Assembly (NCBI GenBank): GCA_029865485.1
Contig: JAOUGT010000004.1
Location: 1 to 54,736 of the forward strand
From: Nitrospira sp.
Lineage (GTDB): Bacteria > Nitrospirota > Nitrospiria > Nitrospirales > Nitrospiraceae
DNA: 54,736 nucleotides
Direction of reading: 5' to 3'
The notes beneath the pieces were generated by a model that was not told the DNA's origin, did not search any database, and saw nothing but the letters and a program-made list of their open reading frames with translations. Positions within the stretch are counted from its first letter, which is position 1. Each line of letters opens with the position of its first letter. Position numbers and translations under genes: made by a program. This document shows positions 16,732 to 24,977 of the stretch, piece after piece.

Positions 16732-18132
16732 ATGCCCGCTATGAGCAACCCCTCACGTTGGACCCTACAGTATCTTCTGGTGGCCTGCGCGGTTCTGGTA
16801 GTTGGCCCCCTGTTCAGCAAACTCCCCGCAGCCCAATCATTTCCGCTCACCCTCTTCGGTCTGAGTGGTTCCCAAACCGTGCACCTCATCACCGAGGCCG
16901 TCGGGTTGGTGATCCTCTGTATAGTTTCGATTCACATCGTTCGTACGATGCCAGAGGACGGACAAGGCTATTCGTTCCTCAAACGGATGATCAGTCCCGT
17001 CACAACCCTCCTCGTCGTGATTACGATAGATAAAACCCTTCGAGTCCTTGGACTCTCCCTGATCGATGGCTTTGGAACTGCACGCTATGCCATCACACAC
17101 ACAGCAGTCCTGATAGTAGCCGGCCTCTGGATTACGACAACCTGGCTATTGAACTTCACTGAGCTCCACCAATTCTTTGCGAAACCCGCTCAAGCGGCTC
17201 GCCGTACGACATCCCTCACAGAAACGGATGGGGCCCAACAAGAAGAGGCTGACGAACGTGACAGGAACACCTCACCTCGTCACTCCACCCCGCAGACCGG
17301 CACACCTTCCACTCTTGGTCGCTATCGGGTCTTGAAGGAGTTGGGACGCGGGGCGATGGGTGTGGTGTATCTCGGAAAGGATCCGACCATCCATCGGTTC
17401 GTGGCCATCAAGACCATGCGGCTCGACGAAACCGACGATCCCGACAAACTCCAGGACGTAAAGACACGGTTCTTTCGAGAAGCTGAATCCACAGGACGGT
17501 TGTCACACCCAAACATTGTCACGATTTTCGACGCGGGTGAGGAAGGAGACCTTGGATACATCGCGATGGAACTGCTCGAAGGGACAACACTCAAGGACTG
17601 GTCACGGAAACCAAAGCTTCTGCCGTTCGACAAGGTGATCTCAAGCATCGCCACCGTCGCGGAAGCGATGGACTATGCCCACCAACAAGGCGTGGTCCAT
17701 CGCGACATCAAACCGGCCAACATCATGGTGACCAAGACCCAGGTCATCAAGATCATGGACTTCGGCATCGCCAAGATGGCCATGTCCACAAAGACTCAGC
17801 CGAATATCGTGATGGGAACACCGAGCTACATGTCTCCAGAACAGATCGCAGGAAAGAAGGTGGATGGACGCTCTGATATATTCTCACTCGCCGTCGTCAT
17901 GTTCGAACTGCTGGCCGGCCGTCCCCCGTTCATGGCAGACAACGTCTCCGCACTCCTGTTTGCGATCGCCCAGACGCCCCATCCCAGCTTGAAAGCGTTC
18001 AGGCCCGATCTGCCACCCACGGTCAAAACCGTCCTTGATCGTGCCTTACAGAAAGACCCGGCCCAACGCTACCGCCGCGCCAACGAGTTCGCCACAGCAC
18101 TCCGCAGTTGCAGCGAGGGACTGGCCGCATAA
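16732..18132 (+). CDS. Membrane-anchored Ser/Thr protein kinase
   Basis: Unusually, the membrane part comes first: about four hydrophobic segments occupy residues ~10-150 (YLLVACAVLVVGPLF, VGLVILCIVSIHIV, TTLLVVITIDK, TAVLIVAGLWITTTWLL). A charged linker follows, then a complete Hanks-type kinase domain from ~residue 200: ELGRGAMGVVYLGKD (glycine loop), VAIKTM (ATP Lys), VVHRDIKPANIMV (catalytic loop), IMDFGIAKM (DFG) and GTPSYMSPEQ. It would phosphorylate cytoplasmic targets in response to a membrane or envelope signal. No PASTA domain is present. Two ATGs (16732, 16741) are possible and neither has a clear ribosome binding site. Confidence 0.9.
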   Translation: MPAMSNPSRWTLQYLLVACAVLVVGPLFSKLPAAQSFPLTLFGLSGSQTVHLITEAVGLVILCIVSIHIVRTMPEDGQGYSFLKRMISPVTTLLVVITIDKTLRVLGLSLIDGFGTARYAITHTAVLIVAGLWITTTWLLNFTELHQFFAKPAQAARRTTSLTETDGAQQEEADERDRNTSPRHSTPQTGTPSTLGRYRVLKELGRGAMGVVYLGKDPTIHRFVAIKTMRLDETDDPDKLQDVKTRFFREAESTGRLSHPNIVTIFDAGEEGDLGYIAMELLEGTTLKDWSRKPKLLPFDKVISSIATVAEAMDYAHQQGVVHRDIKPANIMVTKTQVIKIMDFGIAKMAMSTKTQPNIVMGTPSYMSPEQIAGKKVDGRSDIFSLAVVMFELLAGRPPFMADNVSALLFAIAQTPHPSLKAFRPDLPPTVKTVLDRALQKDPAQRYRRANEFATALRSCSEGLAA

Positions 18133-18205
18133 CAATGAAGTCCATGAACTCTCGGTATCGTGAAAGTCAGCGTTTAGGTCAGAATAACCCGCAGGACGGA
18201 GTTCT

Positions 18206-18817
18206 TCAGTTTCTAAAGTGAAGCCGCCCTTTCGGCAGGGTTTGATAGCAGGCGTCAGAGAGATCTTGTTCGTGTCCTTGTAAACACGCAAGAATGCGTC
18301 CCTCCCCAAGCTCCATGGCCGGACACACTCGTTTGGCATCGGCTGCACAAGCAACCCGATACCCATCAGCAGTTTTCCAACGCACCATGCGTTGTCGGAC
18401 GATTTGCTGACAAGGTTGGGCAAACTGTCGCATGCGCTGCATCACACAGTGTCGCCTCTCGTCCCCGATGAGTGTGTCTGGGCAAAGCTCCTGGACTTGT
18501 GCATCGCACCGCACCTCCGCAATTTGCCTCGCACGGCTGTCTTGCAGGGCAGCCTCGCCACTAATCGCCGTACCACGTGACGATTCGCCCGTTCCCGTCA
18601 TTCCCCGGACAGACTGGCGTAGAACGCCGGGGATCGTCAGATCAAGTTCAGCTTGGCGAGGCCTTTCTGCGGACGACGTTGTCGAGAGAGCAGACAAGAG
18701 GTCTTCCTTCGAAGGAAGATTGGCCCACACAATCACCCAGACAAGGATCAACCCACCTCCTGTCACGAGACTTGCAATGGTCCGTGCAGATTGCTCCGTC
18801 TGTTTTGGCTGCATCAT
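18206..18817 (-). CDS. Membrane-anchored protein with two GLG1-like cysteine-rich repeats
   Basis: An N-terminal hydrophobic segment (IASLVTGGGLILVWVIVWAN) would anchor or export the protein. The C-terminal part has two copies of a four-Cys repeat, the first from RCDAQVQELCPD and the second from ACAADAKRVCPA, with near-identical spacing (C-x7-C-x11/12-C-x11-C). The second contains GRILACL and LSDAC. This is the pattern of the cysteine-rich GLG1 repeat best known from eukaryotic Golgi proteins and found sporadically in bacteria. Four disulfides outside the cytoplasm are likely. The start is set at the Met pair near 18817; the ORF upstream is basic and has no ribosome binding site. Function unknown. 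Confidence 0.7.
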   Translation of the reverse strand: MMQPKQTEQSARTIASLVTGGGLILVWVIVWANLPSKEDLLSALSTTSSAERPRQAELDLTIPGVLRQSVRGMTGTGESSRGTAISGEAALQDSRARQIAEVRCDAQVQELCPDTLIGDERRHCVMQRMRQFAQPCQQIVRQRMVRWKTADGYRVACAADAKRVCPAMELGEGRILACLQGHEQDLSDACYQTLPKGRLHFRN

Positions 18818-18936
18818 CGAGGTGAGAATAAAATAAAGCCGCCGGAAAATCACCGAAACAGGTGTTTTGCGCAGAGCCTTCGCATGGAGTGACACCAACT
18901 GAAGAAATATCGGGAAGCTGAACTGGGCGGGTGAGG

Positions 18937-19950
18937 TTAGTTCTCTGGAGCTTCTACGATATGATTCTCAAACCTGGTACAGCCTTCGGCCAAGAGACGG
19001 TTGGTCAGCATTTCGCCTGGCCATTCAATCGGCAGATCCGCCGTGAACACCCAGACGTCCGGTGAGGTCCAGACCGGACCATGCTCTTCGGGAAGTTCCG
19101 GATCGAACAGGTCGGTCCAGACCGGCATATAGACTCCATTCCCACATTGGGTGTGAAGATGGACGATGGTGCGAGACCGGACGAGCGGATCCAACTCTCG
19201 CCACACGGCAGCCGTCTCATCAGCCAGATGGTGAAGCCGCACGGCATTTTGTGCATCAAACATCGCATAGGCGGCATACACCGGCGCCTCAATCATGTCG
19301 GGCGCGCACGCGACCTCGGGACATTGCTTGACGAGTCCCTCGAGAATCTCCCGACGCTGATGATCTTCCCACGAGTCCGGCAATCCAGGATCCGGCGCTC
19401 CCATCATCTCAAACAAGAGAAAGGCGGTATTCTCAACCGGCGGAAGCAACCGAGCGGCGACGGACTGTACGCGTCGTGAGTCTGCCACCGTCACAAGGTG
19501 GTCATGGAATAGCTGGAGGTTCAGCATTTCCAAGGTGGCATCGGTCAACAATCGCGATTCAACACGAACGACCGTACCTGGAGGAAGCTCCAGATGTTTG
19601 TGCAGCAAATCGGCGGTCGCGATCGGATCGATCTTCAGTTTCAGCGGAGAGGTCAAATTCGCCTGGAGTGGAAGCGCCAGCGCGGCCATCGTGGCGTAGG
19701 TCGGTTTTTCATCATGCGGCCCGTCCAAGAGCAGCGTACAACTCGCCTCGGCAACCAGATCAAACAGCCACTCGGCCATTTCTTCATCGAGCGCGGCCAG
19801 GACGGTCAACAGATCATGCTCACGCCCCTGCTCGAGAAATGCCTGCAGCGTATCGATGGCGTCATCGGCATCCCCATGCTCATGACGGCGGGCGTTGATG
19901 AGATGGATCAGATCACGTGTCAGCGGGTCTGGACGAGACCAGGCTAGCAT
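18937..19950 (-). CDS. Conserved-looking soluble protein of unknown function
   Basis: A 337-residue acidic protein without signal peptide or membrane segment and without a motif I recognise. The N-terminal third is helical (LTRDLIHLINARRHEHGDADDAIDTLQAF) and the C-terminal part is Trp- and Pro-rich (VWTDLFDPELPEEHGPVWTSPDVWVFTADLPIEW). The start is supported by AGGA seven bases before the ATG. Codon usage resembles its neighbours, so it is very likely a real gene. It stands alone, with 119 bp to the GLG1-like gene and 133 bp to yjbQ. Confidence 0.6.
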   Translation of the reverse strand: MLAWSRPDPLTRDLIHLINARRHEHGDADDAIDTLQAFLEQGREHDLLTVLAALDEEMAEWLFDLVAEASCTLLLDGPHDEKPTYATMAALALPLQANLTSPLKLKIDPIATADLLHKHLELPPGTVVRVESRLLTDATLEMLNLQLFHDHLVTVADSRRVQSVAARLLPPVENTAFLLFEMMGAPDPGLPDSWEDHQRREILEGLVKQCPEVACAPDMIEAPVYAAYAMFDAQNAVRLHHLADETAAVWRELDPLVRSRTIVHLHTQCGNGVYMPVWTDLFDPELPEEHGPVWTSPDVWVFTADLPIEWPGEMLTNRLLAEGCTRFENHIVEAPEN

Positions 19951-20083
19951 TGCTGTTCCTTATGATGCGAGCCAAGACCGATGGCCCGATAACTTATGCT
20001 GCATGTTGCCAAACTTTTACACCCCACGCAAGCGCGAACCGCATTGCCGGCACCATGACGGCCCCCACGCGCAGAATCTGCTC

Positions 20084-20515
20084 TTACTCGCCGATAATTT
20101 TGACGAGCACACGCTTGCGCCGACACCCGTCGAACTCCCCGTAAAAAATTTGCTCCCAGGGGCCAAAATCAAGGCGACCATCTGTAATCGCGACGACCAC
20201 TTCACGCCCCATCACCTGCCGTTTGAGGTGCGCATCCCCATTGTCTTCACCGGTGTCATTGTGCCGATAGCGCGCCTCATGCGGGGCAAGCCGCTCAAGA
20301 AAATCATCATAGTCCCGTAGGAGGCCCGGCTCATCGTCATTGATATACACACTCGCCGTAATATGCATGGCGTTTACCAACACCAGCCCTTCCCGTACCC
20401 CGCTCTTGTGGATCAAGACTTCAATCTGCGGTGTGATATTGATGTAGGCCCGCCTGGTCTTCGTCTCAAACCAGAGTTCTTCGCGATAGGATTTCATGAT
20501 GATCAACCGTCGCAT
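20084..20515 (-). CDS. YjbQ/UPF0047 family protein
   Basis: A small single-domain protein of the YjbQ family, members of which show weak thiamine-phosphate synthase activity in suppressor assays. Family hallmarks are [58 protein letters not shown] and LGPW-type [16 protein letters not shown]. The ligand-forming His and Asp residues are intact. The ATG at 20515 follows CCGGAAGGCAGA, a good ribosome binding site; a second Met lies at 20497. It is divergent from nrdJ, with 102 bp between the starts. Confidence 0.9.
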   Translation of the reverse strand: MRRLIIMKSYREELWFETKTRRAYINITPQIEVLIHKSGVREGLVLVNAMHITASVYINDDEPGLLRDYDDFLERLAPHEARYRHNDTGEDNGDAHLKRQVMGREVVVAITDGRLDFGPWEQIFYGEFDGCRRKRVLVKIIGE

Positions 20516-20596
20516 TCTGCCTTCCGGTGCGAGCCACATGCAAGAGGCCCAGTCCATTCAGTCTCGCGTGCAATGTTCCAACATCCAGGAAAGAGC

Positions 20597-20602
20597 TATA
20601 AT
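20597..20602 (+). promoter_or_regulatory. -10 element (TATAAT) of nrdJ
   Basis: A perfect TATAAT lies 15 bp before the nrdJ ATG, implying a leader of about nine bases. No convincing -35 was found at 16-18 bp, and no ribosome binding site precedes the ATG. No B12 riboswitch consensus was seen in the 102-bp gap. Confidence 0.35.
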
Positions 20603-20617
20603 TGAGACGGTCTCCCC

Positions 20618-22348
20618 ATGGGCATTAGGAACCACACACCGCGACTGTCTCCCAATGCACTGACGGTTCTACGCCAGCGTTACTTGGCTAAGAACGAACG
20701 GGGCGTCGCCATCGAATCCCCCACCGCGCTCTTTCATCGCGTCGCCGATGATATCGCCTCGATCGAACCGCCTGTGCACAGACGCCGGCTGGCCCGCCAA
20801 TTCTACGAGGTTCTGGCGTCGCTGACATTTCTCCCAAATTCACCGACCCTCATGAACGCCGGACGTCCTCTTCAGCAGCTCTCGGCTTGCTTCGTGCTGC
20901 CGATAGAGGATTCCCTGGAATCAATCTTCGACGCCGTGAAGCATCAGGCTCTCATTCATCAATCCGGCGGAGGAACCGGGTTTTCGTTCAATCATATCCG
21001 GCCTCATGCCGACCGAGTCGCCACCACCAATGGACTCGCATCAGGTCCCATCTCGTTCATGCGCCTATTCAATCTATCGACCGATGTCATCAAGCAGGGC
21101 GGCACCAGACGAGGCGCCAATATGGGGATCCTGAGAGTCGACCATCCCGACATTTTGGATTTCATCGCGTTGAAACTCCAGCCGCATGAAATGGCAAATT
21201 TCAATCTGTCCGTGGGGCTCACCGACCGATTTATGAAGGCCGTTACACAGAATCGGTCCTATGCGCTCATCAACCCACGGAGCGCCACACCCATCCGACG
21301 CCTCCCCGCCAAGATGGTCTTCGATCGGCTGGTCGAAGCAGCCTGGCAATCAGGTGAGCCCGGTGTCCTCTTCCTCGATACCATCAACAGAGCGAACCCG
21401 ACGCCTCACCTGGGCACGATCGAAGCCACAAACCCGTGCGGGGAACAACCGCTATTGGCCTATGAATCATGTACGCTCGGGGCGATCAATGTCGCCCGAT
21501 GTCTGACCACGCATCGAGGCACACGCTGCATCGACTACGAACGACTCGGAGACATCATTCCGCTGGCGATTCGCTTCCTCGACAATGTACTTGATCGAAC
21601 CCGCTTCCTATTGCCCTCGATCGAGACCCGGACGAAACGCACCAGAAAAATCGGGCTGGGTATCATGGGGTTCGCCGATCTTCTGATTCGGCTAGGGATC
21701 CCCTACGATACCGACGAGGCCTTGCACATTGCGGATCAGTTGATGGGATTTGTTCGGCAACAAGCCCACGAAGCCTCGCGTCAGCTGGCACTGGAGCGAG
21801 GCCATTTTCCAGCGTACAAAGGCAGTCGGTTGGAGGCTGAAAGCCTTCCCCGGCGAAATGCGACGGTCACGACCATCGCACCGACGGGGAGCATTAGCAT
21901 TCTGGCGGATTGCTCGGCCGGAATTGAACCGCTCTACGGAATCAGTGTCTCCCATACGATCATGGAAGGCGTTCGGCTCCAGCGCCTTCACCCGGAGTTC
22001 CTTCGACAAGCTCGAGCCCGACACCTTCCCCTCAGCGAGTTACGGGAAGAGATCGGCCGGCATGAATCGATTCAACACCTGTCCCAGATCCCTGACGATC
22101 TTCGTCGGCTGTTTGTAACCGCCCACGATATCGCTCCGGCGCATCATGTTCGGATGCAGGCCGTCTTTCAACGACACAGTGACAGCGGCGTGTCCAAAAC
22201 GATCAATCTGCCTCCTTCTGCGACGACCGCGGATGTAGCCGCCGCCTTCGTGCTGGCCCATGAACTGGGCTGCAAAGGCCTGACCGTCTATCGGGCCGGG
22301 AGCCGAGCCCATCAGGTGCTCTCGTGCTCCCACGTGCAATCCTGCTGA
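20618..22348 (+). CDS. nrdJ: Adenosylcobalamin-dependent (class II) ribonucleotide reductase, compact form
   Basis: Reduces ribonucleotides to deoxyribonucleotides using a B12-generated thiyl radical, without oxygen dependence. Signatures are FLPNSPTLMNAG, QLSACFVLPIEDS (redox Cys), GGGTGFSFNHIRP, the radical-site block TNPCGEQPL containing the Asn-Cys-Glu triad, ESCTLGAINV, and TIAPTGSISILADCSAGIEP. The protein has 576 residues and ends soon after DRAELG-type GCKGLTVYRAGSR with two C-terminal Cys (SCSHVQSC) that could act as the swinging reductant pair. It lacks the long ATP-cone and C-terminal extensions of larger relatives. No nrdAB genes are in view. Confidence 0.95.
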   Translation: MGIRNHTPRLSPNALTVLRQRYLAKNERGVAIESPTALFHRVADDIASIEPPVHRRRLARQFYEVLASLTFLPNSPTLMNAGRPLQQLSACFVLPIEDSLESIFDAVKHQALIHQSGGGTGFSFNHIRPHADRVATTNGLASGPISFMRLFNLSTDVIKQGGTRRGANMGILRVDHPDILDFIALKLQPHEMANFNLSVGLTDRFMKAVTQNRSYALINPRSATPIRRLPAKMVFDRLVEAAWQSGEPGVLFLDTINRANPTPHLGTIEATNPCGEQPLLAYESCTLGAINVARCLTTHRGTRCIDYERLGDIIPLAIRFLDNVLDRTRFLLPSIETRTKRTRKIGLGIMGFADLLIRLGIPYDTDEALHIADQLMGFVRQQAHEASRQLALERGHFPAYKGSRLEAESLPRRNATVTTIAPTGSISILADCSAGIEPLYGISVSHTIMEGVRLQRLHPEFLRQARARHLPLSELREEIGRHESIQHLSQIPDDLRRLFVTAHDIAPAHHVRMQAVFQRHSDSGVSKTINLPPSATTADVAAAFVLAHELGCKGLTVYRAGSRAHQVLSCSHVQSC

Positions 22349-22449
22349 TCGGATACGGCTGAATCTTCACACAAAATTGACAGTCTACGCGCCAGATGAT
22401 AAGTACTTTTCGAGAGATTACGATGCCGTCTGCTAGAGGGAGGTGCTCG

Positions 22450-23223
22450 ATGTTTGCTACTGCTGGAGGTCCGTCGTTCGCCGAGAATCCTCTCATGTGG
22501 AACCTGTTCTTCGCGCGTCAACCTGAACCGGATTTAGAATTCACCGAAGAGGAGTTGGAGCAGACGACCACCGTTCGATCACCGTCACCGGTCAAGCCGC
22601 CCAAGCCGTCAAATAAGCGCCCGCTCATCGTGGTCATCTTGATCCTCCTGCTCGGTGGCGGCGCCTATCTTGCGATGGAGCCGGACCTGATCACCGAATA
22701 CCTTGGCCCGCTCCTCGGCGACGCCCCAGCCGAGCAACCTCAAACACCGATCGCTCGAAAGCCGGCGCCCCCAGTTCCAGTCCCAGTCTCTCCACCAACA
22801 GCGCCAAAGGCCGTGGCGCCACCACCGGCCCCTGCGGTCACGCCGGTTGAGACACCGCAAGCAGCAGCTCCGGCTCCAGTCCCTGCACCACCGGTGCCGA
22901 CGGCTTCGACTCCAGCACCGGCGCCACCAACGTCGTCCTCGATTCCGGCGCCGACTCCGGCCCCTCCGGTTGTCGCAACTCCGACGCCACTCTTTAGTGA
23001 GGGACAGCGGGTCAGTGTCGCACCGAATCCAGCCGCGCCCGCTCAGAAAGTGCAGCTCAGTCAAGACGCTGAAGGGACGAAGCCAGGGCCGGCCATTCCC
23101 CCAGGCACCGTGCTCACGATTCTCGATGGCGACCTGCAGCAAAATGGCTGGGTCTACTCCGTTCGCTCCGACTTCGGCACGAAGGGGTGGCTGACGGAAA
23201 AGCAGCTCAAACTGAAGCCCTGA
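22450..23223 (+). CDS. Single-pass membrane protein with Pro-rich linker and C-terminal SH3-like domain
   Basis: Residues ~1-50 are cytoplasmic and acidic, PLIVVILILLLGGGAYLA is one membrane segment, and then about 100 residues are almost entirely Pro, Ala, Val and Thr repeats (PVPVPVSPPTAP style). The last ~65 residues form a bacterial SH3 (SH3b) domain with GWVYSVRSDFGTKGWLTEKQL. Such proteins usually span the periplasm and bind peptidoglycan or envelope proteins. The start at 22450 is chosen for its GAGGGAGGTGCTCG ribosome binding site, rather than 22396. The composition of the Pro-rich part makes it look unusual but it is in frame and codon-consistent. Confidence 0.75.
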   Translation: MFATAGGPSFAENPLMWNLFFARQPEPDLEFTEEELEQTTTVRSPSPVKPPKPSNKRPLIVVILILLLGGGAYLAMEPDLITEYLGPLLGDAPAEQPQTPIARKPAPPVPVPVSPPTAPKAVAPPPAPAVTPVETPQAAAPAPVPAPPVPTASTPAPAPPTSSSIPAPTPAPPVVATPTPLFSEGQRVSVAPNPAAPAQKVQLSQDAEGTKPGPAIPPGTVLTILDGDLQQNGWVYSVRSDFGTKGWLTEKQLKLKP

Positions 23224-23244
23224 TCGTCCACGGTCCATCTCCCA

Positions 23245-23278
23245 CAAGAGGGTAGGTAATCCTACCACTACCCTCTTG
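23245..23278. terminator. Strong 11-bp hairpin behind the SH3 gene
   Basis: CAAGAGGGTAG and CTACCCTCTTG pair perfectly, 22 bp after the SH3 gene stop. An alternative inner pairing, GGTAGG taat CCTACC, competes with the full stem. There is no T-run, so intrinsic termination is uncertain. It could also influence the promoter immediately downstream. Confidence 0.45.
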
Positions 23279-23281
23279 CTG

Positions 23282-23290
23282 TGCTATAAT
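23282..23290 (+). promoter_or_regulatory. Extended -10 promoter of the HAD gene
   Basis: TGCTATAAT is a perfect extended -10 element 49 bp before the HAD hydrolase ATG and directly after the hairpin at 23245-23278. No good -35 is present. Confidence 0.45.
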
Positions 23291-23338
23291 GCCGCCCGTC
23301 CACATTGGCAAGCACGACATCACAACCGGTAGGAGCTC

Positions 23339-24022
23339 ATGCGCGCTGTAATCTTTGATTTTGACGGTGTCATCGCCGACACCGAGCCTCTTCACTTTGA
23401 GGGCCTCCGCCGGACACTGGCGGAGATCCGGATCACCTTGACCGAGAAGGATTATTACACCGACTATTTGGGATTCGATGATCGTGGATGCATCCTGGAA
23501 GCACTTCGAGTCAATCACCGTCCAATTGCAAGTTCACTGGTCGAGGACCTGATGGCCAAGAAGGCTGTCGCCTACATGGCCTCGATGAAGGAGCACCTCG
23601 TCATCTTCCCCGGTGTGAAAACATTCATCGAAGAAGCAGCGGCCGCCTATCCGCTTGCCATTGCGTCTGGCGCCCTCCGACCGGAGATAGAACTGGTGCT
23701 CGAACAGATCGGCATCCGCAAGGCATTTGCTCACATCACAAGCGCCGAAGATGTCGCAAATGGCAAACCCCATCCGGAACCGTTTCTTCAGGCCCTGGCT
23801 GGATTGAACCGCCGTCAGTCGATGAGTGCGATTCCGGCCGGCTCATGCTTAGTCATCGAAGATTCCCGGCCAGGTATCCGGGCTGCAAAGGCCGCCGGCA
23901 TGCGGGTCTTAGCTGTCGCCAATACCCATACCGTGCAAGATCTTCACGAAGCCGATGCCATCAGCCTAAACTTGAGCGACACACGCTTGGACGAGCTGCG
24001 CACCCGATTGTGGCAGGCCTAG
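23339..24022 (+). CDS. HAD-superfamily hydrolase (beta-phosphoglucomutase/CbbY-like)
   Basis: AVIFDFDGVIADTEPLHFEGLRRTL holds the nucleophile Asp and general acid Asp of HAD subfamily IA phosphatases and phosphomutases. LAIASGALRPEIELVLE supplies motif II, GKPHPEPFLQAL the Lys of motif III, and VIEDSRPGIRAAKAAGM the acidic motif IV. The cap is the small helical type. It acts in the cytoplasm on a phosphorylated sugar or similar metabolite; the substrate is not predictable. GGTAGGAGCTC gives the ribosome binding site. The BtuF-like gene follows after 13 bp, so they are probably co-transcribed. Confidence 0.92.
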   Translation: MRAVIFDFDGVIADTEPLHFEGLRRTLAEIRITLTEKDYYTDYLGFDDRGCILEALRVNHRPIASSLVEDLMAKKAVAYMASMKEHLVIFPGVKTFIEEAAAAYPLAIASGALRPEIELVLEQIGIRKAFAHITSAEDVANGKPHPEPFLQALAGLNRRQSMSAIPAGSCLVIEDSRPGIRAAKAAGMRVLAVANTHTVQDLHEADAISLNLSDTRLDELRTRLWQA

Positions 24023-24035
24023 GTTCGAGACAACC

Positions 24036-24977
24036 ATGAGAATCTGCTCACTGATCCCAGGTGCCACAGAGGTGATCGCCGCACTCGGTTTGGAACACCA
24101 ACTGGTCGGTATCAGCCATGAATGTGACTTTCCTCCATCGATTCGCCAGGTTCCTGTTATGATCGAACCGCTGGTCGAGGCAGAGCACACCACAAGCAAT
24201 GCGATCGACCAACGAGTCAAAGAACTGGTCACAACGGGACAACAACTCTATCGCTTGAAGGAGGAGGCCTTTCGTCACGCTCGCCCTGATCTCATCCTGA
24301 CACAGGACCTTTGTCACGTCTGCTCCGTGACGCCAGACCAACTCACCAGGGCCATGCACGCGTTTCAATACCGACCAGAGATGCTGACCCTCAGCCCAAC
24401 GACCTTACAGGACATGATTCATGACATCGAACGGATTGCCAGGGCCGTTGGTGCGGTTCCGAAAGGAAAAGCCCTTGCCGCCGATCTCCAGGATCGACTA
24501 GACAGAGTTCGACACCGGACAGAGAACGTGAGTGTCCGCCCGCGGGTCGTGTGCCTTGAATGGCTTGATCCTCTGTATGTCGCCGGTCATTGGGTTCCGG
24601 AAATGATAGACTGGGCTGGAGGCCACAACGTCCTGGGATCCAAGGACACTCCCTCGTATCAGACGACCTGGGACGAGGTGGCCGCAGCACGGCCTGATGT
24701 GGTGATCGTGATGCCCTGTGGGTACTCGGTTGATCGAACGCTCCACGAACTCCGGCAGGTTGGCCCTGTTCAAGCAGCATGGCAACGGGCACGGACATCC
24801 TGGTCGAACATCTATATCGTGGATGCCAACTCCTACTTCAGCCGCCCCGGCCCTCGACTCATCGACGGGGTGGAGCTCCTGGCCGCCATTCTCCACCCGA
24901 ACCAAGAGCACCCGCTCAATCGCTCTCAGGCGGTCAAACTAGACACATCCTTACTGGCTGGAGACAGCGCGCCATGA
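24036..24977 (+). CDS. BtuF-like substrate-binding (cobalamin-type) protein
   Basis: The fold is that of periplasmic binding proteins for cobalamin and siderophores (PF01497): ICSLIPGATEVIAALGLEHQLVGISHECDFP at the start, DLILTQDLCHVCSVTPDQL, and WLDPLYVAGHWVPEMIDWAGG. The DLCxVC motif is typical of a cytoplasmic-looking subgroup. There is no signal peptide and no adjacent permease or ATPase, so it may not act in transport. Since the window also encodes B12-dependent NrdJ, a corrinoid link is possible but unproven. The stop overlaps the hpnD start by 4 bp. Confidence 0.82.
   Translation: MRICSLIPGATEVIAALGLEHQLVGISHECDFPPSIRQVPVMIEPLVEAEHTTSNAIDQRVKELVTTGQQLYRLKEEAFRHARPDLILTQDLCHVCSVTPDQLTRAMHAFQYRPEMLTLSPTTLQDMIHDIERIARAVGAVPKGKALAADLQDRLDRVRHRTENVSVRPRVVCLEWLDPLYVAGHWVPEMIDWAGGHNVLGSKDTPSYQTTWDEVAAARPDVVIVMPCGYSVDRTLHELRQVGPVQAAWQRARTSWSNIYIVDANSYFSRPGPRLIDGVELLAAILHPNQEHPLNRSQAVKLDTSLLAGDSAP

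Noticed and set aside
22703-23194. Arg/Gln-rich ORF overlapping the SH3 gene
   Set aside because: It is the shifted frame of the Pro-rich repeat region and has the composition expected from that.
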